DNA from: Gammaproteobacteria bacterium
GTDB lineage: Bacteria; Pseudomonadota; Gammaproteobacteria; Thiohalobacterales; Thiohalobacteraceae
Length of the DNA stretch: 7,427 bases
Assembly: GCA_016214925.1 (NCBI GenBank)
Contig: JACRMO010000135.1
Coordinates: forward strand, 1-7,427
Direction of reading: 5' to 3'
Shown here: positions 1 through 5,885 of the stretch, piece after piece
Layout: the number at the start of each line of letters is the position of its first letter
How positions within the stretch are numbered: the first letter of the stretch is position 1
Program-made: the position numbers and the translations under genes
The notes under the pieces: model-generated
What the model was told of the DNA's origin: nothing
The model's database searches: none
The model's input: the letters and a program-made list of their open reading frames with translations, nothing else

Positions 1-878
1 CCCAGTGGTAGCGGCGCGAACAGGGAGTCCGGCGTGATCCCTGTTAGGGAAATGCCCGTGTTGGCGAAGGCGAACAACGGCAGGATGGCATAGGCCACGC
101 TGGGATGCAGGTCGTGTTCCAGGCGATGCAGCGGCGATTCATGTCCGTCTTGGTGTGTGCGCAACGGGATAAAAAACGCCAGCAGCACACCGGCCAGCGT
201 CGCATGCACGCCGGATTTCAATACCGCCACCCACAGTACCAAGCCGACCAACATGTACGCGGTGAGATTGACGACGCCGCGTCGATTCAAGGCGAACGCT
301 GCCAGCAAGGCACCACCGGCCACCGACAGCGACAGTGTGGACAGCTCGACGGTATAGAAGATCGCGATGATGATGATGGCACCGAGGTCGTCGGCGATGG
401 CCAGCGTCATCAGGAACAGTTTCAGTGACGTCGGTACGCGATTGCCAAGCAGGCTCAAGACACCCAGCGCGAAGGCAATGTCGGTGGCGGCCGGAATGGC
501 CCAGCCGCGAATCGTTACGGGGTCGCCCCAATTCAAGGCGGCATACACAGCGGCCGGAACGGCCATGCCACCAACCGCGGCGAACAGTGGCAGAACCACC
601 TGTTGCGGATTCGCTAGCTCGCCGTCGAGCACCTCACGCTTGATTTCCAGGCCGACGAGAAAGAAAAACACAGCCATCAACCCGTCGTTGATCCACAACA
701 GCAACGGCTTGGCGATTTCCAGCGCGCCGACACGAATGCCGATCGGCGTATCCAATAGCGCGTGGTACAGAGAACTGAGCGGCGAATTCGCGACCAGCAT
801 CGCGAAGACCGTCGCCGCCACCAGCAGCAGCCCACTGGCTGATTCGAGGCGGAGAAAATCCCGGATGGTGTTGATCAT
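1..878 (-). CDS. nhaA: Na+/H+ antiporter NhaA, N-terminal three quarters (cut by window edge)
   Basis: Inner-membrane electrogenic antiporter that expels Na+ in exchange for protons, for pH and salt homeostasis. The first 292 residues are visible; the family is about 390 long, so the last helices, including the conserved lysine of helix X, lie outside. Translation starts MINTIRDFLRLESASGLLL. It keeps the key residues at exactly the E. coli numbers: Asp133 in AATDIAFALG, the ion-binding pair Asp163-Asp164 in IADDLGAIIII, and His225 in KSGVHATLAG. Long hydrophobic helices alternate with short loops throughout. The ATG at 878 overlaps the TGA of the upstream yaiI gene (ATGA), so translation is probably coupled. 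It is the last visible gene of a leftward run from dsbB. No frameshift or stop is seen. The assignment is secure. Confidence 0.96.
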   Translation of the reverse strand, partial: MINTIRDFLRLESASGLLLVAATVFAMLVANSPLSSLYHALLDTPIGIRVGALEIAKPLLLWINDGLMAVFFFLVGLEIKREVLDGELANPQQVVLPLFAAVGGMAVPAAVYAALNWGDPVTIRGWAIPAATDIAFALGVLSLLGNRVPTSLKLFLMTLAIADDLGAIIIIAIFYTVELSTLSLSVAGGALLAAFALNRRGVVNLTAYMLVGLVLWVAVLKSGVHATLAGVLLAFFIPLRTHQDGHESPLHRLEHDLHPSVAYAILPLFAFANTGISLTGITPDSLFAPLPL

Positions 879-1336
879 GTGGTGCGGCGTGCCAGCATAC
901 GGTCCAACTGATTGGCGAAGGCTTGTCGATCGCTGAGCGTGAATGTCGGCGGCCCGCCGGTTTCCACGCCGCTGCTGCGCAGATCGGCCATGAAGTTGCG
1001 CAGCGACAGTGTCTCGCGGATGTTCTCCGGCGAATACAACATGCCGCGTGGGTTGAGCGCATGCCCGCCTTTATCGATGACCGCGGCGGCGAGCGGAATA
1101 TCCGCGGTAATCACCAGATCGCCGTTTTCCACCAGTTCCACGATGCGGTTGTCCGCCACGTCGAAGCCGGACGGTACTTGCACGGATTTGATATAGGGCG
1201 ACGGCGGCGTGCGCAGCGGCGCATTCGCGACCAGTGTCAGCGCTGTCTGTGTGCGCACCGCGGCGCGATACAGAATTTCCTTGATGACGGCGGGGCAGGC
1301 ATCGGCGTCGACCCAAATGCGCATCCGGCTGCGCAT
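875..1336 (-). CDS. yaiI: YaiI/YqxD family protein (UPF0178, DUF188)
   Basis: Small conserved protein of the UPF0178 family, assigned by fold to the PIN-like nuclease group; its cellular role is not established. Residues in order: the family signature WVDADACP (8-15) with acidic residues, GFDVADN (57-63), NGDLVITADIPLA (71-83), ALNPRG (93-98) and ETGGPP (125-130). These carry the clustered aspartates expected of a PIN-like active site. Length 153 is normal. Two starts are possible: the ATG at 1336, abutting the TAA of yajD and preceded by AAGGA only 4 nt away, or the ATG at 1324, which gives MRIWVDADACP and matches the usual family N-terminus but has no evident ribosome site of its own. The first is kept for its ribosome site. 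The TGA overlaps the ATG of nhaA by 4 nt. No signal peptide or membrane segment is seen. Confidence 0.93.
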   Translation of the reverse strand: MRSRMRIWVDADACPAVIKEILYRAAVRTQTALTLVANAPLRTPPSPYIKSVQVPSGFDVADNRIVELVENGDLVITADIPLAAAVIDKGGHALNPRGMLYSPENIRETLSLRNFMADLRSSGVETGGPPTFTLSDRQAFANQLDRMLARRTT

Positions 1337-1726
1337 TTAATCCTTGTCCTTGAGCAGGTCCTTCAATGCGGCGAAGGGATTGTGCATGGCCGTCGGGCCG
1401 GACGCGCCGCCGGACGTGCCAGTGGGTGTGGTCTTGCCCAGACCGGCCGCTTCCAGTTGTCGCTGGTGCTCGTTGTCGTGACAGTACAGGCACAACAGCT
1501 CCCAATTGCTGCCGTCGGCTGGGTTGTTGTCGTGATTGTGATCGCGGTGGTGCACGGTGAGTTCGCGCAGATTCACCTGGGTGAACTCGCGGCTGCAGCG
1601 CCCGCAGATCCACGGATACAATTTCAGCGCCTGCTCGCGGTATTCCTTGTCCCGCTGGTCGCGGTTGCGGTGCGCGTCGGCGACGATCTTGTCGAGTTTC
1701 GAAGAATCGGTTTTCTTGGTGGCCAT
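1337..1726 (-). CDS. yajD: HNH nuclease family protein, YajD type
   Basis: Protein of 129 residues with a zinc-supported HNH (beta-beta-alpha-metal) fold, similar to E. coli YajD, whose substrate is not known. A charged N-terminal helix (about 8-35) leads to the first zinc pair Cys41-Cys44 (CGRC). Next come the HNH core histidines in TVHHRDHNHDNN (57-68), Asn74-Trp75, and the second zinc pair Cys79/Cys82 in LLCLYCHDNEH (77-87), with Asn85 and His87 finishing the motif. The tail from about 97 is Gly/Thr/Pro-rich, ending in a lysine-aspartate-rich stretch. The ATG at 1726 is the only ATG after the in-frame dsbB stop, but no clear Shine-Dalgarno precedes it, so it may depend on coupling to dsbB 21 nt upstream. 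Whether it cuts DNA cannot be told from sequence. Confidence 0.92.
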   Translation of the reverse strand: MATKKTDSSKLDKIVADAHRNRDQRDKEYREQALKLYPWICGRCSREFTQVNLRELTVHHRDHNHDNNPADGSNWELLCLYCHDNEHQRQLEAAGLGKTTPTGTSGGASGPTAMHNPFAALKDLLKDKD

Positions 1727-1747
1727 GACGATGACTTGAGTAAGTGG

Positions 1748-2260
1748 TTAGCGGGTTGCGAACGTCTTCGCGCCGGCCAGCACAATGGCATAGATCAGAA
1801 AGCCGGCAAACACCACCAGCATCCATTCGGCGATGCTGAAGCTCAGGAAGGTCCACTCGACCTTGGCGCATTCGCCGGAGCCGCGCAACACCAGTCGCAG
1901 CGTCTCGTTGAGCGGGAAGGACTCCAGCATGTATTCCAAACCCGGCCCACATTCCGGCACTTGGTCGGCGGGCAGATGTTGCAGCCATACTTGGCGTCCG
2001 GCCACCGCGCCGCCACCGATGGCCAGCAGCCCCATCAATCCGGTATACAGGCGGCGTCCCAGCAGTCCGGGATTGTGCAGCGCCGCGACCAAGGCCACCG
2101 CGCCGATGGCCATGACGAACACGCGCTGGAAGATGCACAACGGACAGGGTTCCAGATGCAGAACCTGTTGCAGAAACAGGGCGAACGCCATCAGGCCCGC
2201 GCAGGCGAGGGCGGCGAGAAAAATCAGGTGTCGGTGGGTGATTGTCATACGTGCATACAT
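1748..2260 (-). CDS. dsbB: Disulfide bond formation protein DsbB
   Basis: Inner-membrane quinone reductase that reoxidises periplasmic DsbA and passes the electrons to ubiquinone or menaquinone. The 170-residue protein has four predicted membrane helices (about 11-30, 44-62, 71-88 and 143-164). Both essential periplasmic cysteine pairs are present: Cys39-Cys42 in EPCPLCIFQR, next to the quinone, and Cys104/Cys131 in the second periplasmic loop. This spacing nearly matches E. coli DsbB (41/44, 104/130). Arg46 follows the CXXC at the expected quinone-site position. The start is ambiguous, at ATG 2260 or in-frame ATG 2248 (MTITHRHLIF). Both lie in a 12-bp tandem repeat and neither has a strong ribosome site; the shorter form looks more like the family. 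It is first in the leftward run dsbB-yajD-yaiI-nhaA. Confidence 0.95.
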   Translation of the reverse strand: MYARMTITHRHLIFLAALACAGLMAFALFLQQVLHLEPCPLCIFQRVFVMAIGAVALVAALHNPGLLGRRLYTGLMGLLAIGGGAVAGRQVWLQHLPADQVPECGPGLEYMLESFPLNETLRLVLRGSGECAKVEWTFLSFSIAEWMLVVFAGFLIYAIVLAGAKTFATR

Positions 2261-2269
2261 ACGTGCATA
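2246..2269. repeat. Perfect 12-bp tandem repeat (two copies) over the dsbB start
   Basis: CATACGTGCATA occurs twice head to tail at 2246-2257 and 2258-2269. On the coding (minus) strand each unit carries an ATG in the same frame (2248 and 2260), because 12 is a multiple of 3, plus a second out-of-frame ATG. The duplication therefore offers two in-frame starts for dsbB and could have arisen by slippage. Confidence 0.9.
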
Positions 2270-2375
2270 CGCCCGCTGAGAAGGTGTTGCTATTTTGCGG
2301 GCTAAACGACGAGGTTTCTACCCCATCTGTGGGCGGGATAGCGACATTAAGCAGAACGCGCGAGGTTGAGGCCTT

Positions 2376-2398
2376 GTTCACGGCCTCTGGCCATGAAC
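2376..2398 (-). terminator. Hairpin after the kinase/ATPase gene, weak terminator candidate
   Basis: GTTCA at 2376-2380 pairs with TGAAC at 2394-2398, and GGCC at 2382-2385 pairs with GGCC at 2389-2392. One C/A mismatch lies between the two blocks and the loop is TCT. The hairpin starts 25 nt past the TAG of the leftward kinase/ATPase gene and lies about 115 nt before dsbB. No T-run follows in the direction of transcription, so an intrinsic terminator is only tentative. A partly overlapping hairpin, GAGGCC (2368-2373) with GGCCTC (2382-2387), is an alternative fold. Nothing else is recognisable in the 162-bp gap 2261-2422, and no convincing dsbB promoter was found. Confidence 0.35.
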
Positions 2399-2422
2399 AC
2401 GGCCGTGATTACACGCTGTTCG

Positions 2423-4060
2423 CTACGTGTGCGCCAGCAGGGTGCGACCGAGGGCGTCGAAGTCGGGTGTCCGGGAAGAATCCACGCTGATCGCGCAAGC
2501 TTGTTCCGCGCTGGTGAGCGGCTCGGCGATTTTCCGCTGATGTTCGAGCACCGCCAAGGTGGCCTCGGAGGCATCGCGCCCCTTGCCTTTGCGCTGGGTG
2601 ATGCGTTCACGCAGCAGGGTGTCGGACGCCTGCAGATCGAGGATGACAAGGGGCACGCCGGCGATCTGCGCCAGCCGTTGGAACGGCGCGCGCTGGCTGC
2701 GCAGCAGGAAGGTCGCATCGACGATGGCCGGAAAGCGCGCGTCGAGAATCGGGTAGGCGAGCGCCAACAGGCGCTGATACGTTTTCTCGGTGATCTCCGG
2801 CGCATAGGCGCCGCTGGCAATGCCGCTGTCGGTGCAGTCTTCCGGTGCCAGGCCCAGCAGGCGTTTGCGTTCCACGTCTGAGCGCAGGCGGATCGCGCCC
2901 AGCGACTCGATCAACTGCGTGGACAACCAGGTCTTGCCGGAACCCGAATAGCCGTGCAGCACAATCAGCGGCACCCGCTCGCGCGGCGCACTGTAGCGCG
3001 CGGCGAGATCCAGATAGCTTTGCAGCGTGTTCAATGCCGCCTTGGCGCGCACGGGTTCTTTGCAATGCTGATGCGCCTCGATGGCGGCGACTTTGGCGCG
3101 CACCATGGCGCGGTAGGCGAGGTAATACTGGAACAGGCCCAGCCCCTGATAATCGTTGGCGGCTTCGAGGTAATCGTTGAGAAAGTGCCGCGCCAGCGCG
3201 TTGTGACCGCGGTGTTCCAGATCCATATACAGGAACGCAACTTCGCTCAAGGGGTCGATCCAACGCAGATCATCGGAGAATTCCAGTGCGTCGAAGATCA
3301 GCACGCGCCCATCGACCAGCGCCATATTGGCCAGATGCAGATCGCCGTGACATTCGCGGATCCAGCCTTCGCGCCGGCGCAACTCGAAGTCGTCGTGCAA
3401 GGCATGCAACTGCGCCTCGCTCCAGGCGCGCAGCGGTTGCAGGCGTGCGCAAATCGCGTCGTCTTCGCAGTGTGCGTCGATCTGATCGAAGTTCTGTAGC
3501 GCACGATCACCGATGCCGGCCGGCGTCCCATGCAGGCTCTCCGTGCCGGCTGTCGGTGCATGGCGATGGAAGGCCGCGAGGGTGGCGACGATCTGGTCGA
3601 TGTGCGCGCGGGTGAGTTCACCGCGGTCCGACACCTCGTCGAGCCGCGCACCATCAGGGAACTGGTGCATGCGCACCGCGTAGTCGATGACAGTACCCGC
3701 GCCATCGATCTGCGGGTCATTCGGTGAGCCGGTGATGCTGACCACGGCCTCGTAGAGTTCCGGTGCCAGCCGGCGATTGAGGCGTAGCTCCTCATGGCAA
3801 TAGAAACGGCGTTGTTCGAGCGTGCTGAAATCCAGAAAACCCAGGTTGACCGGCTTCTTGAATTTGTAGGCGTGGGCGCCGGTCAGTAATACCCGCGAGA
3901 TATGCGTTTCCAGGAGTCGGATCGATTGGACCGGATGGGCGAAGCGCCGCGGTTCCCGCTGGAGGGTGGCGATCAGCTTGGCCTGACCTTCGATATCCAT
4001 AGACATGTCTGTACCGGTCGGGTGATCTGTCATCGCCTGTTGAATGGCCCTGTGCCGCAT
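2423..4060 (-). CDS. Two-domain protein: aminoglycoside-phosphotransferase-like kinase plus P-loop ATPase/kinase
   Basis: Predicted cytosolic protein of 545 residues, of the family usually annotated as bifunctional aminoglycoside phosphotransferase/ATP-binding protein (COG2187 joined to COG0645). The substrate is unknown and drug resistance should not be assumed. Numbering from the ATG at 4060, the N-terminal half has LLETHISRVLLTGAHAYKFKKP (49-70) with the likely ATP-site lysines. It also has the catalytic loop HGDLHLAN (238-245), with Asp240 as probable base, and a metal-binding Asp257 in FDALEF. The C-terminal half has a Walker A, GYSGSGKT (370-377), then RSDVERKR (393-400) and VDATFL (447-452), resembling small-molecule or nucleotide kinases such as gluconate kinase. 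The start at 4060 is preferred because AGAGGGG lies 5 nt upstream; ATGs at 4033 and 4006 are alternatives. It is divergent from the protease gene at 4251. Confidence 0.85.
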   Translation of the reverse strand: MRHRAIQQAMTDHPTGTDMSMDIEGQAKLIATLQREPRRFAHPVQSIRLLETHISRVLLTGAHAYKFKKPVNLGFLDFSTLEQRRFYCHEELRLNRRLAPELYEAVVSITGSPNDPQIDGAGTVIDYAVRMHQFPDGARLDEVSDRGELTRAHIDQIVATLAAFHRHAPTAGTESLHGTPAGIGDRALQNFDQIDAHCEDDAICARLQPLRAWSEAQLHALHDDFELRRREGWIRECHGDLHLANMALVDGRVLIFDALEFSDDLRWIDPLSEVAFLYMDLEHRGHNALARHFLNDYLEAANDYQGLGLFQYYLAYRAMVRAKVAAIEAHQHCKEPVRAKAALNTLQSYLDLAARYSAPRERVPLIVLHGYSGSGKTWLSTQLIESLGAIRLRSDVERKRLLGLAPEDCTDSGIASGAYAPEITEKTYQRLLALAYPILDARFPAIVDATFLLRSQRAPFQRLAQIAGVPLVILDLQASDTLLRERITQRKGKGRDASEATLAVLEHQRKIAEPLTSAEQACAISVDSSRTPDFDALGRTLLAHT

Positions 4061-4065
4061 ACGTG

Positions 4066-4073
4066 CCCCTCTC
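4066..4073 (-). promoter_or_regulatory. Ribosome binding site deciding the kinase/ATPase start
   Basis: On the minus strand GAGAGGGG is followed by the 5-nt spacer CACGT and then the ATG at 4060. This is the only good Shine-Dalgarno match near the candidate starts (4252, 4060, 4033, 4006), and it is why the longer reading frame open to 4252 was not used. Confidence 0.65.
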
Positions 4074-4175
4074 GGTACGCCTGCGCAGGTGTATGGTCCA
4101 CGCGACCGTCCGAAATCACCGGCACAACCAGCGCAGCGTGTTCCTCGCATGGTAATCTGGCGGCCCGACAGCGCA

Positions 4176-4189
4176 TTGACACGGATCAA
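4176..4189. promoter_or_regulatory. FNR/CRP-family operator-like palindrome
   Basis: TTGACACGGATCAA matches the FNR/ANR consensus TTGAT-N4-ATCAA at 9 of 10 defined positions. Its centre (4182.5) lies 68 bp upstream of the protease ATG at 4251. If it acted at -41.5 (class II activation), transcription would start near 4224 and the -10 would fall at 4212-4217, where CAATAC is a poor match. The first six bases also read TTGACA, a perfect sigma-70 -35, with only GGTACT at 18-bp spacing as a -10. The site is 116 bp from the divergent kinase/ATPase start and could serve either gene. Oxygen control would fit hydrogenase maturation, but this is inference from one motif. Confidence 0.45.
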
Positions 4190-4250
4190 AAAAAACCATG
4201 GTACTGGCAGGCAATACCGCCCAGGGCCGCAGCCGATGTTCGGAGCGTGC

Positions 4251-4676
4251 ATGAAACGCGTGATCTGTCTGGGCTCGTATCAGGGCAATGACGTGGTCGC
4301 CTGGCGACTTGCCGACGCGCTCCAAAGGGGTGCGGAACAGCGGGGCGATTTCGAGGTGCTGCGCTGCGCATCGCCCGCGCAGATGTTGAGCCTGTGCGCC
4401 GGGACCACGGCACTCATAGTGATCGATGCGACACCGGACCTGCCGCCCGGTTGTGTGCGTCGCGTGAGCGAGGCCGAATTAGCTGGACGTCCCGACTGTT
4501 ATCCCGGCTGTTCCAGTCACGGCGTGGATCTGCTCACCGCGCTGGGTGTCGCGCGGGCCTTGGGCGATCTGCCGACGCGCTTTGCGATTCTGGGGTTGGG
4601 TGTGGGGGACGGCGAGCCGGAGCAGCTGGTGCGGCACTCTCTGCCGGCGGTGTTGGCGGAATTGGAGAAAATCTGA
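4251..4676 (+). CDS. [NiFe]-hydrogenase maturation endopeptidase (M52, HyaD/HybD/HycI-like), divergent
   Basis: Cytosolic protease that cuts the C-terminal extension from the hydrogenase large subunit once nickel is in place, the last maturation step. The 141-residue product starts MKRVICLGSYQGNDVVAW, with GGAG 5 nt before the ATG; an in-frame ATG at 4236 is a weaker choice. The three nickel-sensing ligands known in HybD (Glu16, Asp62, His93) have plausible equivalents: Asp14, Asp59 in ALIVIDA, and His90 in SSHGVDLL. The downstream stretch ALGVARALGDLP is typical of the family. The usual N-terminal GN...DDGxG motif is degenerate: Ser9 replaces Asn, and the glycines after the aspartate are missing. 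The C-terminus is also short. It lies beside hypE and hypF but on the opposite strand, and its stop touches that of hypE. Which hydrogenase it serves cannot be told here. Confidence 0.8.
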   Translation: MKRVICLGSYQGNDVVAWRLADALQRGAEQRGDFEVLRCASPAQMLSLCAGTTALIVIDATPDLPPGCVRRVSEAELAGRPDCYPGCSSHGVDLLTALGVARALGDLPTRFAILGLGVGDGEPEQLVRHSLPAVLAELEKI

Positions 4677-5693
4677 TCAGCAAATCCGTGGTAGCGGATC
4701 GTCTTCGAGTTCTTCGAGAATGCGCTGGCCGCCGAGTTCGGTGTGCAGCACCACATGTCGCGCGGTGTTTTCCACATGTCCGATGACGCACGCGAGTTCA
4801 CCGTTGGGCAGCGTGCGTAACATCTGCACCGCTGTCTCGGCCTGTTCCGGCGCGACGACCGCGACCACGCGGCCCTCGCAGGCCAGAAACAACGGATCGT
4901 AGCCGAGCATCTCGCACACCGACTGCACCGGCGCGCGGATCGGTACCTGTGCCTGACGCAGGTGTACACCCAAGCCGGTGGCGCGGCGGATTTCGTGGCA
5001 GACGGTGGCCAGTCCACCGCGCGTCGGATCGCGCATGAAGCGCAAGCCGGAGAAATTCAACAGCGCGCGCGTCAGCGGCAACACGCTCGCCGCATCGGAC
5101 AGGAGATCGCCACGCAAGCCGAACTGCTCGCGTGCCAGCATCACCGCGATGCCATGATCGCCGACCGGCCCGCTGACGATCAGTGCATCGCCGTTGCGGA
5201 TTTGATTCAGTCCCATCACCGGGCCGGGCAGGCGCGTGCCGATGCCGGTGGTGGCGAGATACAAACCACCACCCTCGCCGCGCCGCACCACCTTGGTATC
5301 GCCGGCAGCGACCTGCACACCGATCTCCTTCGCCGCGCGCGCCAGACTGGCGATAAGCCGATCCAGCAACGCGACTTCCAGCCCTTCCTCGATGAATGCA
5401 TTCAGACTCAGATAGCGCGGCAATCCACCAGCCACGGCGAGATCGTTGGTGGTGCCGTGCACCGCCAGCGAGCCGATGTCGCCGCCGGGAAATTCCAGCG
5501 GCTGTACCGTGAAACCGTCGGTGGTGAACAGCAGTTCCTGACTGTCCATTGTTAATGGCACGGCATCGGCTTGCGTATCCAATGCCGGATTGCCGAGATG
5601 CCGCGCGAAGATGCCTTCGATCAGCTCGCGCATATAACGCCCGCCGTTGCCGTGGGCCAGTGCGATATGGGTATCAGTCAGCGGTGTCGGCAT
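4677..5693 (-). CDS. hypE: Hydrogenase maturation factor HypE (carbamoyl dehydratase)
   Basis: Makes the cyanide ligands of the NiFe centre. HypF transfers a carbamoyl group to the HypE C-terminal cysteine, and HypE then uses ATP to dehydrate it to a thiocyanate for the HypC-HypD complex. The 338-residue protein is full length and ends in the diagnostic PRIC, with Cys338 the carrier thiol. It belongs to the PurM/AIR synthase superfamily: HGNGGR (14-19), TTDGF (57-61), the GDIGSLAVHGTTNDLAVAGG block (71-90), AGDTKVV (130-136), SGPVGDHG (174-181) and DPTRGG (222-227) are the expected nucleotide-binding and dimer segments. The ATG at 5693 has AGGA 7 nt upstream (5701-5704). It lies downstream of hypF on the same strand, separated by a large palindromic repeat, and its TGA abuts the stop of the convergent protease gene. 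All key residues are intact. Confidence 0.97.
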   Translation of the reverse strand: MPTPLTDTHIALAHGNGGRYMRELIEGIFARHLGNPALDTQADAVPLTMDSQELLFTTDGFTVQPLEFPGGDIGSLAVHGTTNDLAVAGGLPRYLSLNAFIEEGLEVALLDRLIASLARAAKEIGVQVAAGDTKVVRRGEGGGLYLATTGIGTRLPGPVMGLNQIRNGDALIVSGPVGDHGIAVMLAREQFGLRGDLLSDAASVLPLTRALLNFSGLRFMRDPTRGGLATVCHEIRRATGLGVHLRQAQVPIRAPVQSVCEMLGYDPLFLACEGRVVAVVAPEQAETAVQMLRTLPNGELACVIGHVENTARHVVLHTELGGQRILEELEDDPLPRIC

Positions 5694-5766
5694 GCGTGTT
5701 TCCTGAAGGGTTGACCGCTCGATTTATTCACACCAAAGAACGCAAAGCACGCTGAGAGAAACACAC

Positions 5767-5885
5767 TTAAGGAACCTCTTATTTATTCGTCATGCCCGCG
5801 TAGGCGGGCATCCAGGTAGTCGATTTCTGGATTCCCGCTTTCGCGGGAATGACGATGGAACGAGAACTAATCAGAGGTTCCTTAA
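5767..5885. mobile_element. MITE-like element with 13-bp perfect terminal inverted repeats
   Basis: TTAAGGAACCTCT at 5767-5779 and AGAGGTTCCTTAA at 5873-5885 are perfect inverse copies. The interior has no gene and is itself palindromic. TTAA is its own reverse complement, so it can be read either as part of the ends or as a 4-bp target duplication. In the second reading the element is 111 bp (5771-5881) with GGAACCTCT ends. A TTAA target fits the YTAR preference of the IS5 family, but that parent is only a guess. The arrangement suggests insertion at the tip of the older outer palindrome, which left the TAA stop of hypF intact. Confidence 0.7.
5788..5854. repeat. Pair of REP/dRS3-like hairpins forming a larger palindrome
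   Basis: The left hairpin has arms ATGCCCGC (5792-5799) and GCGGGCAT (5804-5811) with loop GTAG. The right hairpin has arms ATTCCCGC (5831-5838) and GCGGGAAT (5843-5850) with loop TTTC. Both stems are perfect over 8 bp. CGTCAT (5788-5793) and ATGACG (5849-5854) are inverse copies, as are ATCCAG (5810-5815) and CTGGAT (5827-5832), so the two hairpins also pair with each other as one cruciform. The right unit fits ATTCCC-N8-GGGAAT, the form described for neisserial dRS3 repeats; the left fits with T to G and A to C changes. In a hypF-hypE transcript this would fold strongly and could affect hypE expression or mRNA stability. Confidence 0.85.

Noticed and set aside
105..936. Several plus-strand frames opposite nhaA
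   Set aside because: The minus-strand translation is NhaA with Asp133, Asp163/164 and His225 all at the expected positions; the plus-strand frames have no family features.
923..2305. Plus-strand open frame of 460 codons
   Set aside because: It lies antisense to yaiI, yajD and dsbB, all with clear family motifs. Its translation is rich in His/Gln/Arg with no recognisable domain, as expected of a shadow frame in GC-rich DNA.
1071..2381. Minus-strand open frame of 436 codons
   Set aside because: It is a shifted frame over dsbB, yajD and yaiI, arginine-rich and without motifs.
2242..2490. Plus-strand 82-codon frame across the dsbB/kinase gap
   Set aside because: It has no ribosome site or recognisable motif, starts inside the dsbB N-terminus and ends inside the kinase gene.
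2423..4060. True aminoglycoside-resistance gene
   Set aside because: The kinase-fold motif HGDLHLAN is shared by many non-resistance kinases, and the fused P-loop half is typical of a chromosomal housekeeping-type family. There is no evidence of drug modification.
4061..4252. N-terminal extension of the kinase/ATPase frame up to an ATG at 4252
   Set aside because: The extra 64 codons look non-coding, would cover the divergent promoter region and overlap the protease start. The good ribosome site lies at 4066-4073, before the ATG at 4060.
5767..5885. CRISPR array or intact insertion sequence
   Set aside because: There are no regularly spaced direct repeats with unique spacers and no transposase frame; the structure is a palindrome with terminal inverted repeats.
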